From Draconibacterium orientale (GTDB lineage: Bacteria > Bacteroidota > Bacteroidia > Bacteroidales > JAADGE01), in contig DZBS01000005.1 in the NCBI GenBank assembly GCA_022729995.1, positions 1-59,163 of the forward strand: a DNA stretch of 59,163 nucleotides, in the 5' to 3' direction. Position 1 is the first letter of the stretch. Every line of letters starts with the position of its first letter. Made by a program: the position numbers and the translations under genes. The notes beneath the pieces were generated by a model. It was not told the origin of the DNA. It saw nothing but the letters and a program-made list of their open reading frames with translations, and made no database searches. Below are positions 9,599-19,587 of this stretch, one piece after another.

Positions 9599-10192
9599 TT
9601 ATTTTGCTTCTTCTATTGAAATTATATTATTCAAAATTGCATAAACTGTTAAACCCGAAACAGTTTTTATGCCAAGTTTTTTGGTAATATTTTTTCTGTG
9701 AGTTATTACAGTGTGCGAACTTATAAATAAATTTTCTGCAATTTCTTTGTTTGTATTTCCCAATGCTATTTCCTTTAAAATTTCTTTTTCTCTTGTTGAC
9801 AACTCTTCATCGTGAATTTCAGATTTTCCTGTTGATTTTTTATTGAAAATTTCTTGAAAAATCTTTTCAATATTTTGTTTGGTTTCGTTTATTAAAATAT
9901 AATTTTCAAAAAATCGTTCCAAATCGTCAAAATATTTGTATGAAATTACAACTATTTTGCTTGAATCGTTTTTTTTAAATTGTGTTTTAAAAACATTTAG
10001 GCTGTTTTCAAAAAAATCGGAATTAATTATAAGCAAATCATATTTAAGTTTTTCGGATAAAACATTAGTGTTTTTGGATAATTCGGTAATTTCTTTTTCT
10101 ATAATTATACTATGATATCCGCTAAATATTTTTTTTAATCCTTCTCTAATTATATATGATTTTTCGGCTAATATTATTTTTATTTCTTCCAC
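9599..10192 (-). CDS. LuxR-family DNA-binding regulator with degenerate receiver
   Basis: A 197-residue transcription regulator. Residues about 1-125 have a response-regulator fold (start IKIILAEKSYIIREGLKKIF), but the expected phospho-acceptor Asp appears to be Asn (YDLLIINSDFF), the acidic pair is E-K, and the C-terminal Lys is missing. It is therefore probably not phosphorylated in the usual way. Residues about 130-190 are a clear LuxR helix-turn-helix: LSTREKEILKEIALGNTNKE then FISSHTVITHRKNI. It follows the hemerythrin gene by 13 nt, so the two are one transcript, suggesting a redox- or metal-linked regulatory pair. Confidence 0.85.
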   Translation of the reverse strand: MEEIKIILAEKSYIIREGLKKIFSGYHSIIIEKEITELSKNTNVLSEKLKYDLLIINSDFFENSLNVFKTQFKKNDSSKIVVISYKYFDDLERFFENYILINETKQNIEKIFQEIFNKKSTGKSEIHDEELSTREKEILKEIALGNTNKEIAENLFISSHTVITHRKNITKKLGIKTVSGLTVYAILNNIISIEEAK

Positions 10193-10205
10193 AATAACCT
10201 CACAT

Positions 10206-10931
10206 TCAGTTTTTTAATATTTCTTGTTCCATTTTTGAAATTACAGGAACAAGTATTGTGTCTTCAATTCGAGTATGATCTTCCATGTCTTTTTCGAGCC
10301 TGAATATTTCGTATAAAATTTGCTCTGTAATTAGATTGTTTTCCGGAGGCGGTAAATATTTTATAATTATATTTTTTAAATCTAATAATGAAGCATTTAA
10401 TTCTTCGTGCTTTTCGGCGTAGTTTTTTATCGAATATTTTTTGATTTTTTCTTTAAGTTGCAAATCATTTTTTCCTTTCAAATGATATTTATACACATCT
10501 AAACAATGCGGATATACAACCAATTCCTCGTTTTTTGTGTGTTCGCCGACTTCTTTTCTGTAATTATTAAAAAACTTTTTTAAAATTTCTTTATTGTTTT
10601 TATTTCCTTCGTCTTTCCATGTCATTTCATTAATTAACGATTCAATAAAAGGAATTTTTACTTTGTTGTAATACGAATGCGATTTTGAAAGATAATCTAT
10701 TGTAAAAGGTATATTTTTATTCATCAAAAGCGATTCCGAAATATAATTTTTATCGGTAAAAACTTTAATAATTTCAAGAAAAAAATCTGAATCAATTTTA
10801 TATTCGGCACAAACTTGTTCAATGGTTTTATCGCCAAATCCTAATTTTATTCCGAAACGATAAATTATTGATGTGAGCAAATAATTTTCGTGAATTATTG
10901 ATGAAAATTTACGTGTTTTTAATAAATCCAT
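10206..10931 (-). CDS. ScdA_N/hemerythrin-domain protein (Ric-like)
   Basis: A 241-residue cytosolic protein. Residues about 1-70 resemble the ScdA_N (DUF542) helical domain (KTIEQVCAEYKIDSDFFLEI). Residues about 85-235 form a hemerythrin-type four-helix bundle with metal-ligand motifs HTKNEELVVYPH, HEELN and HTRIEDTILVPVI, which would give a di-iron site. Ric/YtfE proteins of this layout help with iron-sulfur repair or NO stress; many Bacteroidota have a version beside a LuxR-type regulator. The N-terminal domain lacks the Cys of ScdA/RIC, so the same chemistry is uncertain. It leads the operon with the regulator. Confidence 0.82.
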   Translation of the reverse strand: MDLLKTRKFSSIIHENYLLTSIIYRFGIKLGFGDKTIEQVCAEYKIDSDFFLEIIKVFTDKNYISESLLMNKNIPFTIDYLSKSHSYYNKVKIPFIESLINEMTWKDEGNKNNKEILKKFFNNYRKEVGEHTKNEELVVYPHCLDVYKYHLKGKNDLQLKEKIKKYSIKNYAEKHEELNASLLDLKNIIIKYLPPPENNLITEQILYEIFRLEKDMEDHTRIEDTILVPVISKMEQEILKN

Positions 10932-11039
10932 ATTATATATTTTTAAACACTAAGTTAAAGAAATTTATTTATCAATTTAACATTTTTTGATAATGAATAA
11001 AATGAAACAAGATTTTAAAATTTATAATTAATATTGATA

Positions 11040-12482
11040 TTATAAATCGTATTTAATAATTTTATATAAAAATTTTATATTTATAAGTTTAAACAAACCG
11101 GCTAAAACAATTGAAAACAGTATTATTGCCGAAAAGCCTAACATTCTGTTTTCTACATAATTATTAATTAAATATGCCGAAATAAATATTAGAAACGTGT
11201 ATGAAATTGTGAGGAAAATAAATTTTCGGGTAACGTTAAATTTAAGAATTCTTACGGCTAAAATCATTTGAATTATTGCCGTAACAACTTGTGTAACAAG
11301 GCTTGCAATTGCAGCTCCGTAAGCTTGATATTTTGGAATTAAAATACAATTTAATATTATATTTGTTAAAAATCCGGCTAATGCCATAAAATTTAAAGCT
11401 CTCAAACTTCCGTTGGCTGTAAGTAATGTTCCAAAAATATATGAAATTGATATTGGAACAAATCCTAAAATTAAAATAGAAAACACTTTTGCCGAAACTT
11501 CAATATGACTTTCATAAAGTGCATAAATAATGTCTTTGCTGTAAAAAAACGAGCTCACCGACAAACTCACCGAAGGAATTACCAATAACAAAAAAGATAA
11601 TTTTACTAAATGCGAAATATTGTCTTTGTTTTTAAGCATTCTTGCAAAAATTGGTAAAAGCAAAGCTGCAAAAAGATAAGCATATTGCGACGCAGCATCT
11701 AAAATTCTATATCCGTGTGCATAAATTCCGGATTGTGTGTCGCCGTCGGGCAATAAGCGTTCCAACATTACGGTGTCTATTCTTGTGTATGAAGTCATTA
11801 ACAAAATCAGCAAAGCATAAGGATAACTTTTTCGCAGAATAACAATCAAGAATTTTATATCTATTTTAAAAGATAAATTTACCGATTTTGATAAAATAAC
11901 AAAAAAAGCAACTAAAGCAGTAAAAAAATATGCAATAGTTTGAGAATAAATTAGCCACTCAATTTTAAAAGGAATATCGGTGAAATGCCCGAAAAGCAAA
12001 ATACTACACAAAATTATCATTATAGTTCTGTCTAAAACCGAAATTAAACTGTCGATTTTAAAAAAATGAAGAGCCGAAATACTCGAACGCATATATAAAA
12101 TAAGCGACGACAGAAATTGGTTAAAACTTAAAAGCAACAAAAAATATATTTGACGTTGGCTGTAATCTATTATAAATGAGGAAAGAAGAACCAAAACCAA
12201 ATAAAATAATCCCAAAATAAATTTTAAACCTATAATGTTTGAAAAATGTTTGCTCAACAGTTGATTGTGCCTTGCAATATTCCTATTATTGAAATTTGTA
12301 ATTCCAAAATCGAGAAAAATATTAAAAAGTAAAGAAAAATTGAAAAGTGTAAAATAAAACCCGTATTCATTTGCTCCAACAATGTTTTGAACAGTTCTGT
12401 CGATACCAAAAATCCAGAATGGTTTTATTAGTATATTTAGCAAAAGCAGAAAAGCCAGATTTGTTATAAATTTTTTCTTCAA
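11040..12482 (-). CDS. Polysaccharide flippase (MATE/Wzx-like)
   Basis: A 480-residue integral membrane protein with about 12-14 hydrophobic helices across the whole length and few charged loops. The pattern fits the MOP/MATE superfamily of lipid-linked oligosaccharide flippases: N-terminal FWIFGIDRTVQNIVGANEYG, a TRIDTVMLERLLPDG loop, and C-terminal ANGSLRALNFMALAGFLTNI. It would move an undecaprenyl-linked glycan across the inner membrane. It is divergent from a GT4 glycosyltransferase, so both may serve surface-polysaccharide synthesis. Confidence 0.85.
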   Translation of the reverse strand: MKKKFITNLAFLLLLNILIKPFWIFGIDRTVQNIVGANEYGFYFTLFNFSLLFNIFLDFGITNFNNRNIARHNQLLSKHFSNIIGLKFILGLFYLVLVLLSSFIIDYSQRQIYFLLLLSFNQFLSSLILYMRSSISALHFFKIDSLISVLDRTIMIILCSILLFGHFTDIPFKIEWLIYSQTIAYFFTALVAFFVILSKSVNLSFKIDIKFLIVILRKSYPYALLILLMTSYTRIDTVMLERLLPDGDTQSGIYAHGYRILDAASQYAYLFAALLLPIFARMLKNKDNISHLVKLSFLLLVIPSVSLSVSSFFYSKDIIYALYESHIEVSAKVFSILILGFVPISISYIFGTLLTANGSLRALNFMALAGFLTNIILNCILIPKYQAYGAAIASLVTQVVTAIIQMILAVRILKFNVTRKFIFLTISYTFLIFISAYLINNYVENRMLGFSAIILFSIVLAGLFKLINIKFLYKIIKYDL

Positions 12483-12542
12483 TTTAAACGGGGAAATTTG
12501 TAAATATTTAAAAATTGAGGATTCAAAGTTAAATTTTATTCA

Positions 12543-12550
12543 CAAATGTA
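12543..12550 (-). promoter_or_regulatory. Candidate -7 box for the flippase gene
   Basis: The minus strand reads TACATTTG (TAnnTTTG) 60 nt before the flippase start, in the divergent spacer 12483-12617. A second match, TAACTTTG, is at 12524-12531. Confidence 0.4.
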
Positions 12551-12617
12551 AGAATATTTCCATTTTTGATATCTATTTTTATCAAAATTTATAAACTTCT
12601 AATTTTAATAAAATTTT

Positions 12618-13748
12618 ATGAAAATTCTTGTTAACACAAGATTGCTTATCAAAAATAAACTCGACGGAATTGCTTGGTTTTCTTATGAAACACTCAAAAG
12701 AATTACTGTTGAACATCCCGAACACGAATTTATTTTTGTGTTCGACAGAAAATATTCTAAACAATTTATTTTTGCTGAAAATATAAAAGCAATTATTGTA
12801 AATCCGCCTGCACGACACCCGATTTTGTGGTTTTTTTGGTTCGAGATTTCTTTAAAAAGAATTATCAAAAAAGAAAAACCCGATATTTTTTTATCGCCCG
12901 ACGGATTTTTATCCCTTTCGTCAAAAGTAAAATCTGTTGCCGTAATTCACGATATAAATTTTTTCCACCGACCAAAAGATTTACCTTTTTCTTCAAGATT
13001 TTTCTATAATAAATTTTTTCCTAAATACGCCAAAAAGGCTGATTTTATTGCTACTGTTTCGGAATTTTCTAAGCTCGATATTTCCAAAAACTATAATATT
13101 TCACCCGATAAAATTTCGGTTGTTTACAACGGTTGCAACGAAATTTATAAACCTTTGGAAACAGAAAAAATTATTCAAATTAAAAAAGATTTAACTTCAG
13201 GAAAAGATTTTTTTATTTTCGTGGGTTCGATGCATCCGAGAAAGAATATTACAGGACTTTTCAAGGCTTTTGACATTTTTAAAGAAGAAACAAAATCGGA
13301 TTTTAAACTTGTAATTGTTGGGCAAAAAATGTTTATGACAGCAGAAATTGAAAAAACTTTTTCAAAAATGAAATTTCAAAACGATGTAATTTTTACCGGA
13401 AGATTAAGCAACAAAGATTTGCACAAAGCTTTAGCTTCGTCTTTTGCTCTCACTTTTGTTCCGTTTTTTGAAGGTTTCGGAATTCCAATTTTGGAAGCAA
13501 TGAATTGCAATATTCCCGTTATCACGTCAAACACAACATCAATGCCCGAAGCTGCCGGAAATGCCGCAATATTTGTCGACCCATTTTCTGTTGAATCAAT
13601 AAAAAATGCTTTAATCGAAATTACTTCAAATAATGATTTAAGAATTGATTTAATTGAAAAAGGAAAAATTCACCGAGAAAATTTTTCGTGGGAAAAAACT
13701 GCCGATAAACTTTGGGAAATAATTGAAAATACTCACAGAAATGCTTAA
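12618..13748 (+). CDS. Family 4 glycosyltransferase
   Basis: A 376-residue GT-B fold enzyme that probably transfers a sugar from a nucleotide donor to a glycan or lipid acceptor at the inner membrane. The C-terminal half carries the GT4 signatures: [18 protein letters not shown] (donor-domain start), [18 protein letters not shown], and the E-x7-E motif in [18 protein letters not shown]. The N-terminal half has [15 protein letters not shown] and [11 protein letters not shown], as in mannosyltransferase-like GT4 enzymes. The substrate cannot be read from sequence. It is divergent from a flippase gene and overlaps rnhB by 8 nt. Confidence 0.9.
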   Translation: MKILVNTRLLIKNKLDGIAWFSYETLKRITVEHPEHEFIFVFDRKYSKQFIFAENIKAIIVNPPARHPILWFFWFEISLKRIIKKEKPDIFLSPDGFLSLSSKVKSVAVIHDINFFHRPKDLPFSSRFFYNKFFPKYAKKADFIATVSEFSKLDISKNYNISPDKISVVYNGCNEIYKPLETEKIIQIKKDLTSGKDFFIFVGSMHPRKNITGLFKAFDIFKEETKSDFKLVIVGQKMFMTAEIEKTFSKMKFQNDVIFTGRLSNKDLHKALASSFALTFVPFFEGFGIPILEAMNCNIPVITSNTTSMPEAAGNAAIFVDPFSVESIKNALIEITSNNDLRIDLIEKGKIHRENFSWEKTADKLWEIIENTHRNA

Positions 13749-14340
13749 ACAATATTATAAAAATGACGTTATTGAAGCCGGTTGCGACGAAGCCGGAAGA
13801 GGTTGTTTGGCAGGTCCTGTTTGTGCTGCGGCTGTTATTCTTCCTCACAATTTTGAAAATCAATTAATTAACGATTCCAAAAAGCTTAACGAAAAACAAA
13901 GATTTTATTTAAAAGATATAATTATTAATGAATCATTGGCTTGGGCTGTTGCTTTTGTTGACAATGAAGAAATTGATAAAATAAATATTTTAAATGCTTC
14001 AATTAAAGCAATGCATTTGGCTTTGAACCAATTAAAAATAATTCCGGAACATATAATTATTGACGGAAACAGATTTAAAAATTACAAAGAAATTAATCAC
14101 ACTTGCATTGTAAAAGGCGACTCAAAATATTTGTCGATTTCAGCTGCATCAATACTTGCAAAAACTTTCAGAGATGAATATATGCAAAAAATTCACGCAG
14201 AATTTCCTTATTATTCGTGGGATAAAAACAAAGCTTATCCAACAATTTCACATCGTGAAGGAATAATAAAATTTGGTATTACAAAATATCATCGCAAAAC
14301 TTTCAGACTTCTGCCCGACCAATATAAGCTTGATTTTTAG
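13741..14340 (+). CDS. rnhB: Ribonuclease HII
   Basis: Removes RNA primers and single ribonucleotides from DNA. I chose the ATG at 13741 ([20 protein letters not shown]), which gives 199 residues; an in-frame ATG at 13723 would add six. The active-site motif is [17 protein letters not shown], with further acidic residues in IIDGN, and the downstream motif [20 protein letters not shown] is also present. The start overlaps the end of the glycosyltransferase gene, so translation may be coupled. Convergent with the pentapeptide gene, with only 4 nt between the stops. Confidence 0.95.
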   Translation: MLKQYYKNDVIEAGCDEAGRGCLAGPVCAAAVILPHNFENQLINDSKKLNEKQRFYLKDIIINESLAWAVAFVDNEEIDKINILNASIKAMHLALNQLKIIPEHIIIDGNRFKNYKEINHTCIVKGDSKYLSISAASILAKTFRDEYMQKIHAEFPYYSWDKNKAYPTISHREGIIKFGITKYHRKTFRLLPDQYKLDF

Positions 14341-14344
14341 AAAA

Positions 14345-14917
14345 TTAAATTATTTCAATATCATATTTATTCAATAATCCCAAAGCTCCTTCGGCGGAAA
14401 ATTTGGCTTTTTTAATTTTATTTTGTTCAGGGTCTATCGAAAAATTATATGAACTTGAAAAATCTGTTTTCGACATATTGCATTTTTCAAAAACTGTAAG
14501 TTCCAAATCACAATTATCAAACGCAGCCTCCGATAAATCGACCGAATTAAAATTTGCTTCCTTTATTTCGCAATTTAAAAATTTCGTTTTCTTTAAATTA
14601 TTTGAATTAAAAAAAGTATAGTTTAACACGCTTTTTTCAAAACTGATTCTGAACAAAAACTTGTCGCAGTTTGTAAAATCCAGACCGAGCAATTTGCAAT
14701 TTTTAAAAATAACATTTCTCAAACCTACATTTTTCAATACAGACATACTAAAATTACAAAAATCGAAAGTGCAATCTATAAAAACTGTATCAAAAATCTC
14801 AGCTTTCATAAAATTACAACCTACAAATCTGCAACTTTCAAATTCCTGACTTGCAATATTATTTTCGGAATAATCAATTTTTACAAAATCCTTCTCAACA
14901 TTAACTATTTTTTCCAT
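14345..14917 (-). CDS. Pentapeptide-repeat protein
   Basis: A 190-residue protein built almost wholly of A(D/N)LXX-type pentapeptide repeats (e.g. FESCRFVGCNFMKAEIFD and ANFNSVDLSEAAFDNCDL), which fold as a right-handed quadrilateral beta-helix. The C-terminal end IKKAKFSAEGALGLLNKYDI resembles the dimerisation tail of Qnr-like proteins, some of which protect gyrase, but many such proteins have no known role. Its ATG overlaps the stop of the upstream coiled-coil gene by one base (TAATG), so the pair is translationally coupled. Drug protection should not be assumed. Confidence 0.85.
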   Translation of the reverse strand: MEKIVNVEKDFVKIDYSENNIASQEFESCRFVGCNFMKAEIFDTVFIDCTFDFCNFSMSVLKNVGLRNVIFKNCKLLGLDFTNCDKFLFRISFEKSVLNYTFFNSNNLKKTKFLNCEIKEANFNSVDLSEAAFDNCDLELTVFEKCNMSKTDFSSSYNFSIDPEQNKIKKAKFSAEGALGLLNKYDIEII

Positions 14918-15414
14918 TATTTAATATCATCAAATAATTTATTAGCATCATCGGTAAGTTTAGTTATAGAATCACTTTTAGTATTTTCATTACTCCCTGT
15001 TTCAATTTCTGAAACAATTTCTTTATCAAAACTGTTCAATTTGGTTTTCATAATTCCAATAATCGAATTTATTTTTGCAGAACTTTTATCGCCTGTGGCT
15101 TGTAAAAATGTTCCTAATTGCTCCATTCTTTTTTCAACTTCAAGCTTTTGGGCAATTGTTGCAGTTCCTTCTTTTAATGCTGTTGTAAATCCTTTAAATT
15201 CACGGTCTAAAACTTCATATATTTCTTTTGCTTTTCCGCTTAAATCAATTTTAATTTCTTCAAATTGCTTTTTAATTTCTTCGTTTAAAGCCGCTGTTTC
15301 GGCATCTCTTTGTTTTTTTCTGTCTAAAATATCTTTATTTTTATCGGCATAATCGTTTTTCCACATATTCAGAAACCCTTTTGCATCTTCGCTAAATGAT
15401 TTTTTCTCGTCCAT
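14917..15414 (-). CDS. Coiled-coil protein of unknown function
   Basis: A 165-residue soluble protein starting MDEKKSFSEDAKGFLNMWKN. I chose this start because a -7 box (15438-15445) lies 23 nt upstream; a longer frame to 15522 would read through that promoter and add a poorly composed tail. The sequence is charged and alpha-helical (KKQFEEIKIDLSGKAKEIYE) with a likely coiled coil and an acidic C-terminus (KLTDDANKLFDDIK). No signal peptide, membrane helix or catalytic motif. One transcript with the pentapeptide gene. Family not recognised. Confidence 0.7.
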   Translation of the reverse strand: MDEKKSFSEDAKGFLNMWKNDYADKNKDILDRKKQRDAETAALNEEIKKQFEEIKIDLSGKAKEIYEVLDREFKGFTTALKEGTATIAQKLEVEKRMEQLGTFLQATGDKSSAKINSIIGIMKTKLNSFDKEIVSEIETGSNENTKSDSITKLTDDANKLFDDIK

Positions 15415-15437
15415 TTTTATATTTTTTAGTTTGATAC

Positions 15438-15445
15438 CAAATTTA
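15438..15445 (-). promoter_or_regulatory. Candidate -7 box for the coiled-coil/pentapeptide operon
   Basis: The minus strand reads TAAATTTG, matching TAnnTTTG, 23 nt before the start chosen at 15414. It supports that start over the longer frame. Confidence 0.5.
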
Positions 15446-15569
15446 CACATTTTTGTTTGAATATTCAAACTACATTTATTTTTATATCGATATTTTATTA
15501 AAAAAAAAAGGTTTATAATCATTTTTGAAAAAACATAGATTTATTAACTGAATAAAATAAAGTTTTTTA

Positions 15570-15577
15570 TACTTTTG
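15570..15577 (+). promoter_or_regulatory. Candidate -7 box for leuS
   Basis: TACTTTTG matches TAnnTTTG and lies 33 nt before the leuS ATG. The -33 element is not clear. Confidence 0.5.
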
Positions 15578-15610
15578 CGGTTCTAAAAAATTCATAAAAA
15601 CACATTACAC

Positions 15611-18376
15611 ATGAAATATAATTTCGCTGAAATTGAGAGCAAATGGCAAAAATTTTGGACTGAAAACAACATCCATAAAGTTGAAATAGACAAATCAAAA
15701 CCCAAATTTTATGTTCTCGACATGTTTCCTTATCCTTCCGGAGCAGGACTTCACGTCGGACATCCGCTGGGATATATTGCTTCGGATATTTACTCTCGTT
15801 TTATGCGACTTAAAGGCTATAATGTTTTACATCCGATGGGATTCGACGCATTCGGTTTACCTGCTGAACAATATGCCGTTCAAACAGGTCAACATCCTGC
15901 GGTTACAACAGCTATAAACATTGCCCGATATAAAGAACAACTCGGAAAAATCGGTTTTTCTTACGATTGGAGCCGTCAGGTTATTACATCTGACCCTGAA
16001 TATTATAAATGGACCCAATGGGCTTTTATTCAAATGTTTAAACATTGGTTTAACAATAAAACAAAAAAAGCCGAACCTATTGCAACTTTAGTTTTGGAAT
16101 TTGAACAATTCGGAAATCAAAATATTGATGCCGCATGCAAAGAAACACCAATATTTTCGGCTCCGGTTTGGAACGGAATGTCGCCAAAAGAGCAAGACGA
16201 TATTTTAATGAATTACAGAATCGCTTTTCGTGCTGTTACCAAAGTAAATTGGTGTCCCGAATTGGGAACTGTTCTCGCAAACGATGAAGTAAAAGACGGA
16301 CTTTCTGTTCGCGGCGGACATCCTGTTATTCAAAAAGACATGGAACAATGGCTTTTAAGAGTTACCGCTTATGCCGAAAGATTACTCGAATCGCTTGATT
16401 CTCTTGAATGGACTGATTCTATGAAAGAAATTCAAAGAAATTGGATTGGACGCTCGGAAGGTGCGCAAATATTATTTAATGTTAAAGATTCCGATATTAA
16501 AATTGAAGTTTTTACAACCAGACCCGATACAATTTTTGGTTCAACGTTTATGGTTATTGCTCCGGAAAGCAATTTAACACAACAACTTACAACAATGGAC
16601 AATACCGAAATTGTTGACGAATATATCGAAAAAACAAAAAAACGAACAGAAAGAGACAGAATTTCCGACGCTAAAACAGTTTCGGGAGTTTTCTCCGGAA
16701 GTTATGCAATAAATCCTTTCACTTTAAAAGAAATTCCGATTTGGATTTCCGATTACGTTCTTGCAGGATACGGAACAGGAGCAATTATGGCAGTTCCTGC
16801 TCACGACAGCAGAGATTATGCTTTTGCAAAACATTTTGATTTACCTATTATTCAGGTTGTTGACGGCGGTGAAATTATAACAGAATCTTATGACGCCAAA
16901 GACGGAAAACTTATTAATTCAAATTTTTTAAACGGACTTGAAGTTAAAGAAGCTGTTACCAAAATTGTTGATGAAATTGAGAAAATGAAAATCGGCGAAC
17001 GAAAAATAAATTATCGTTTGAGAGATGCAATTTTTAGTCGTCAAAGATATTGGGGAGAACCTTTTCCTGTTTATTATGCCGACGAAATTCCTCAAACAAT
17101 TTCGATTAACGAACTTCCGCTTCAATTGCCTTCTATTAACGAATATAAACCTACAGAAACCGGCGAACCGCCATTAGGAAGAGCCGAAAATTGGAATACA
17201 GCCGAAGGTTTACCTTTTGAACTTAGCACAATGCCCGGATTTGCAGGCTCGTCGGCATATTATTTAAGGTATATGGATCCGCATAACAAAGAAGAATTAG
17301 TTTCGGCAGAAGCAAACAGTTATTGGCAAGATGTTGATTTATATATTGGCGGAACAGAACACGCTGTGGGTCACTTAATTTACTCGCGTTTTTGGAACAA
17401 ATTTTTGTTCGACCTTGAATATACAGTTAAAGACGAACCGTTCAAAAAACTTATAAATCAAGGAATGATTCAAGGCCGTTCGAGCTTTGTATACAGAATA
17501 AAAGGAACAAATATTTTTGTCAGCAAAAATTTGAATTCCGAATATGATATAAGCGAAATACATGTTGACGTAAATATTGTTCATAACGACATTCTTGACA
17601 TAGAAAAATTCAAAAATTGGCGACCCGAATTTAATAATGCCGAATTTATTTTAGAATCCGACGGAAAATATCGTTGCGGATTTGCAGTTGAAAAAATGTC
17701 TAAATCATTATATAATGTTGTAAATCCTGATGATATAATTGAACAATACGGAGCAGACACATTTAGAATGTATGAAATGTTTTTAGGTCCGGTTGAGCAA
17801 GCAAAACCTTGGGATACCAACGGAATTGAAGGAGTTCACAAATTTTTGAAAAAACTTTGGAACTTATTTTATGATAAAGACGATAAATTTATTGTAAACA
17901 ATGATATTCCTTCTTCTGAAGAACAAAAAATAATTCATAAAACTATAAAAAAAGTAGAAGAAGATATAAAACGATTTTCATTTAACACAAGCGTGAGCGC
18001 ATTTATGATTTGTGTTAACGAACTTTCTGTTTTAAATTGTCATAAAAAAGAAATTCTGGATAAATTAATGATTATTTTATCTCCTTTTGCGCCGCATATT
18101 GCAGAAGAAATGTGGAGTTTATCCGGAAATAATGAAACAATAAATAAAGCAAAATTTCCTATTGCAGAAGAAAAATATTTAATTGAAGAAAACGTTAATT
18201 ATCCTGTTGCATTTAACGGAAAAACGAAATTTACATTTGTTGTTTCTGCAGAAACAAAACCGGCTGAAATAGAAAAAATGATTATTGAAGATTCAAGAAC
18301 AATAAGTAAATTAGAAGGGAAAATACCCAAAAAAATAATAATTATTCCGGGAAGAATGATAAATATTGTTCTCTAA
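15611..18376 (+). CDS. leuS: Leucyl-tRNA synthetase
   Basis: Class I aminoacyl-tRNA synthetase charging tRNA-Leu. The 921-residue protein has the HIGH-type motif in [14 protein letters not shown] (about residues 40-53), the CP1 editing domain (about 230-430; e.g. [18 protein letters not shown] and [17 protein letters not shown]), and the KMSKS motif in [15 protein letters not shown], then the anticodon-binding domain. The segment after the HIGH motif (about 140-230) carries extra residues, and a further stretch interrupts the region before KMSKS, as in other Bacteroidota enzymes. Complete, with no frameshift. It is monocistronic, followed by 275 nt before rpoD. Confidence 0.97.
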   Translation: MKYNFAEIESKWQKFWTENNIHKVEIDKSKPKFYVLDMFPYPSGAGLHVGHPLGYIASDIYSRFMRLKGYNVLHPMGFDAFGLPAEQYAVQTGQHPAVTTAINIARYKEQLGKIGFSYDWSRQVITSDPEYYKWTQWAFIQMFKHWFNNKTKKAEPIATLVLEFEQFGNQNIDAACKETPIFSAPVWNGMSPKEQDDILMNYRIAFRAVTKVNWCPELGTVLANDEVKDGLSVRGGHPVIQKDMEQWLLRVTAYAERLLESLDSLEWTDSMKEIQRNWIGRSEGAQILFNVKDSDIKIEVFTTRPDTIFGSTFMVIAPESNLTQQLTTMDNTEIVDEYIEKTKKRTERDRISDAKTVSGVFSGSYAINPFTLKEIPIWISDYVLAGYGTGAIMAVPAHDSRDYAFAKHFDLPIIQVVDGGEIITESYDAKDGKLINSNFLNGLEVKEAVTKIVDEIEKMKIGERKINYRLRDAIFSRQRYWGEPFPVYYADEIPQTISINELPLQLPSINEYKPTETGEPPLGRAENWNTAEGLPFELSTMPGFAGSSAYYLRYMDPHNKEELVSAEANSYWQDVDLYIGGTEHAVGHLIYSRFWNKFLFDLEYTVKDEPFKKLINQGMIQGRSSFVYRIKGTNIFVSKNLNSEYDISEIHVDVNIVHNDILDIEKFKNWRPEFNNAEFILESDGKYRCGFAVEKMSKSLYNVVNPDDIIEQYGADTFRMYEMFLGPVEQAKPWDTNGIEGVHKFLKKLWNLFYDKDDKFIVNNDIPSSEEQKIIHKTIKKVEEDIKRFSFNTSVSAFMICVNELSVLNCHKKEILDKLMIILSPFAPHIAEEMWSLSGNNETINKAKFPIAEEKYLIEENVNYPVAFNGKTKFTFVVSAETKPAEIEKMIIEDSRTISKLEGKIPKKIIIIPGRMINIVL

Positions 18377-18563
18377 ATAATAAAATTGTCAATTTTACAA
18401 AACATAATTTCTATATTTAACATTTTTTAACATATAGTTATTAACAATTAAGTAATTGGTTTATTTCACTAATAATTAACTACTTAAAAAAAGTTATTAA
18501 CAAAAAAGTTAAAAAAGACGTTGAATAATGTAATAAAAATCTTACAAATAGAAATTTCACCCG

Positions 18564-18593
18564 TTGACAATGAAAAAAAAAGGAATAACTTTG
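18564..18593 (+). promoter_or_regulatory. rpoD promoter (Bacteroidota housekeeping type)
   Basis: TTGAC at 18564-18568 and TAACTTTG at 18586-18593 are 19 nt apart (TTG to TA). This is the clearest match in the window to the Bacteroidota -33/-7 consensus. Transcription would start near 18600, about 50 nt before the rpoD ATG. The rest of the 18377-18651 spacer is AT-rich with no recognised feature. Confidence 0.75.
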
Positions 18594-18651
18594 CAGTGTC
18601 TATCCAAATTATAAATATTTAGTTTAAATAATTTAAATTGATTACCTCAAT

Positions 18652-19512
18652 ATGAGACAATTAAAAATCACTAAATCAATTACCAATCGCGAAAGCGCAT
18701 CTTTAGACAAATACTTACAAGAAATCGGAAAATACGATTTAATTAGTGTTGAAGAAGAAGTGGAACTCGCACAAAGAATTAGAAAAGGCGACAAAACAGC
18801 AATTGAGAAACTCACAAGCGCAAATCTCAGGTTTGTTGTATCCGTAGCTAAACAGTATCAAAACCAAGGACTTAGTCTTCCAGATTTAATAAATGAAGGA
18901 AATCTCGGACTTATAAAAGCAGCCGAAAAATTTGACGAAACCAGAGGTTTTAAATTTATTTCTTATGCAGTATGGTGGATTCGTCAATCAATTATGCAGG
19001 CAATTAACGAACAATCAAGAATTGTAAGACTTCCGTTAAACCAAGTAAGTTCATTAAGCAAATACCACAAAGCGGTTGCCGAATTTGAACAAGAACACCA
19101 AAGAAAACCTTCTTCGGACGAGTTATCGGTGATTCTTGAAATTTCAAAAGACAAAGTGGTTGCAACGATGAAAGTTTCGGGAAGACACATTTCTGTTGAT
19201 GCTCCTTTTGCTGAAGGCGAAGACAACAGCTTACTTGACGTTCTTTCCGACGACGATTCTCCAATTGCAGACGGCGGACTTATGAAAGAATCATTAAGCA
19301 AAGAAATTGAAAGAGCTTTTTCTACTTTAACAGACAGAGAAAGAAAAATTCTTAAATTATCTTTCGGAATTGGCGGAGTTGAAATGTCGCTTGAAGAAAT
19401 TGGTCAACAATTTGGTTTAACAAGAGAAAGAGTTCGACAAATTCGCGAAAAAGCTATTAAAAGATTAAGAACTACTTCAAGAAGTAATCTGTTAAAACAA
19501 TATTTGGGATAA
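18652..19512 (+). CDS. rpoD: RNA polymerase primary sigma factor
   Basis: The 286-residue protein is the short group 1 sigma factor of Bacteroidota, lacking the long N-terminal region 1.1 of proteobacterial RpoD. Region 1.2 is in [20 protein letters not shown], region 2 in [12 protein letters not shown] and [14 protein letters not shown] (-7 recognition), region 3 in [18 protein letters not shown], and region 4 in [20 protein letters not shown] followed by [18 protein letters not shown] (-33 recognition). It directs most transcription from the TTG/TAnnTTTG promoters seen here, including its own. Monocistronic, with its own terminator. Confidence 0.97.
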   Translation: MRQLKITKSITNRESASLDKYLQEIGKYDLISVEEEVELAQRIRKGDKTAIEKLTSANLRFVVSVAKQYQNQGLSLPDLINEGNLGLIKAAEKFDETRGFKFISYAVWWIRQSIMQAINEQSRIVRLPLNQVSSLSKYHKAVAEFEQEHQRKPSSDELSVILEISKDKVVATMKVSGRHISVDAPFAEGEDNSLLDVLSDDDSPIADGGLMKESLSKEIERAFSTLTDRERKILKLSFGIGGVEMSLEEIGQQFGLTRERVRQIREKAIKRLRTTSRSNLLKQYLG

Positions 19513-19544
19513 TATCTTTTTAAAATACATACTTTTTTTTGACT

Positions 19545-19578
19545 TGAGTTCGCAATTTCTTGCGGACTCATTTTATTT
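19545..19578 (+). terminator. Rho-independent terminator of rpoD
   Basis: An 11-bp stem (TGAGTTCGCAA at 19545-19555 with TTGCGGACTCA at 19560-19570, one G-U pair) with a TTTC loop, followed by TTTTATTTTA. Confidence 0.8.
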
Positions 19579-19587
19579 TAACAAAAA

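Noticed and set aside
9599-10931. Hemerythrin-LuxR pair considered as a two-component system
   Set aside because: No histidine kinase is near and the receiver lacks the phospho-Asp.
14345-14917. Pentapeptide protein considered as a Qnr quinolone-resistance gene
   Set aside because: Similarity is limited to the repeat fold and a short tail. Most such proteins have no resistance role, so it is kept as a pentapeptide-repeat protein.
15414-15522. Upstream extension of the coiled-coil gene to 15522
   Set aside because: It would read through a good -7 box at 15438-15445, and the extra residues are unlike the rest of the protein.
18984-19301. 105-codon minus-strand frame opposite rpoD
   Set aside because: It overlaps conserved sigma-factor regions and has no start context or known domain. 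Shadow.
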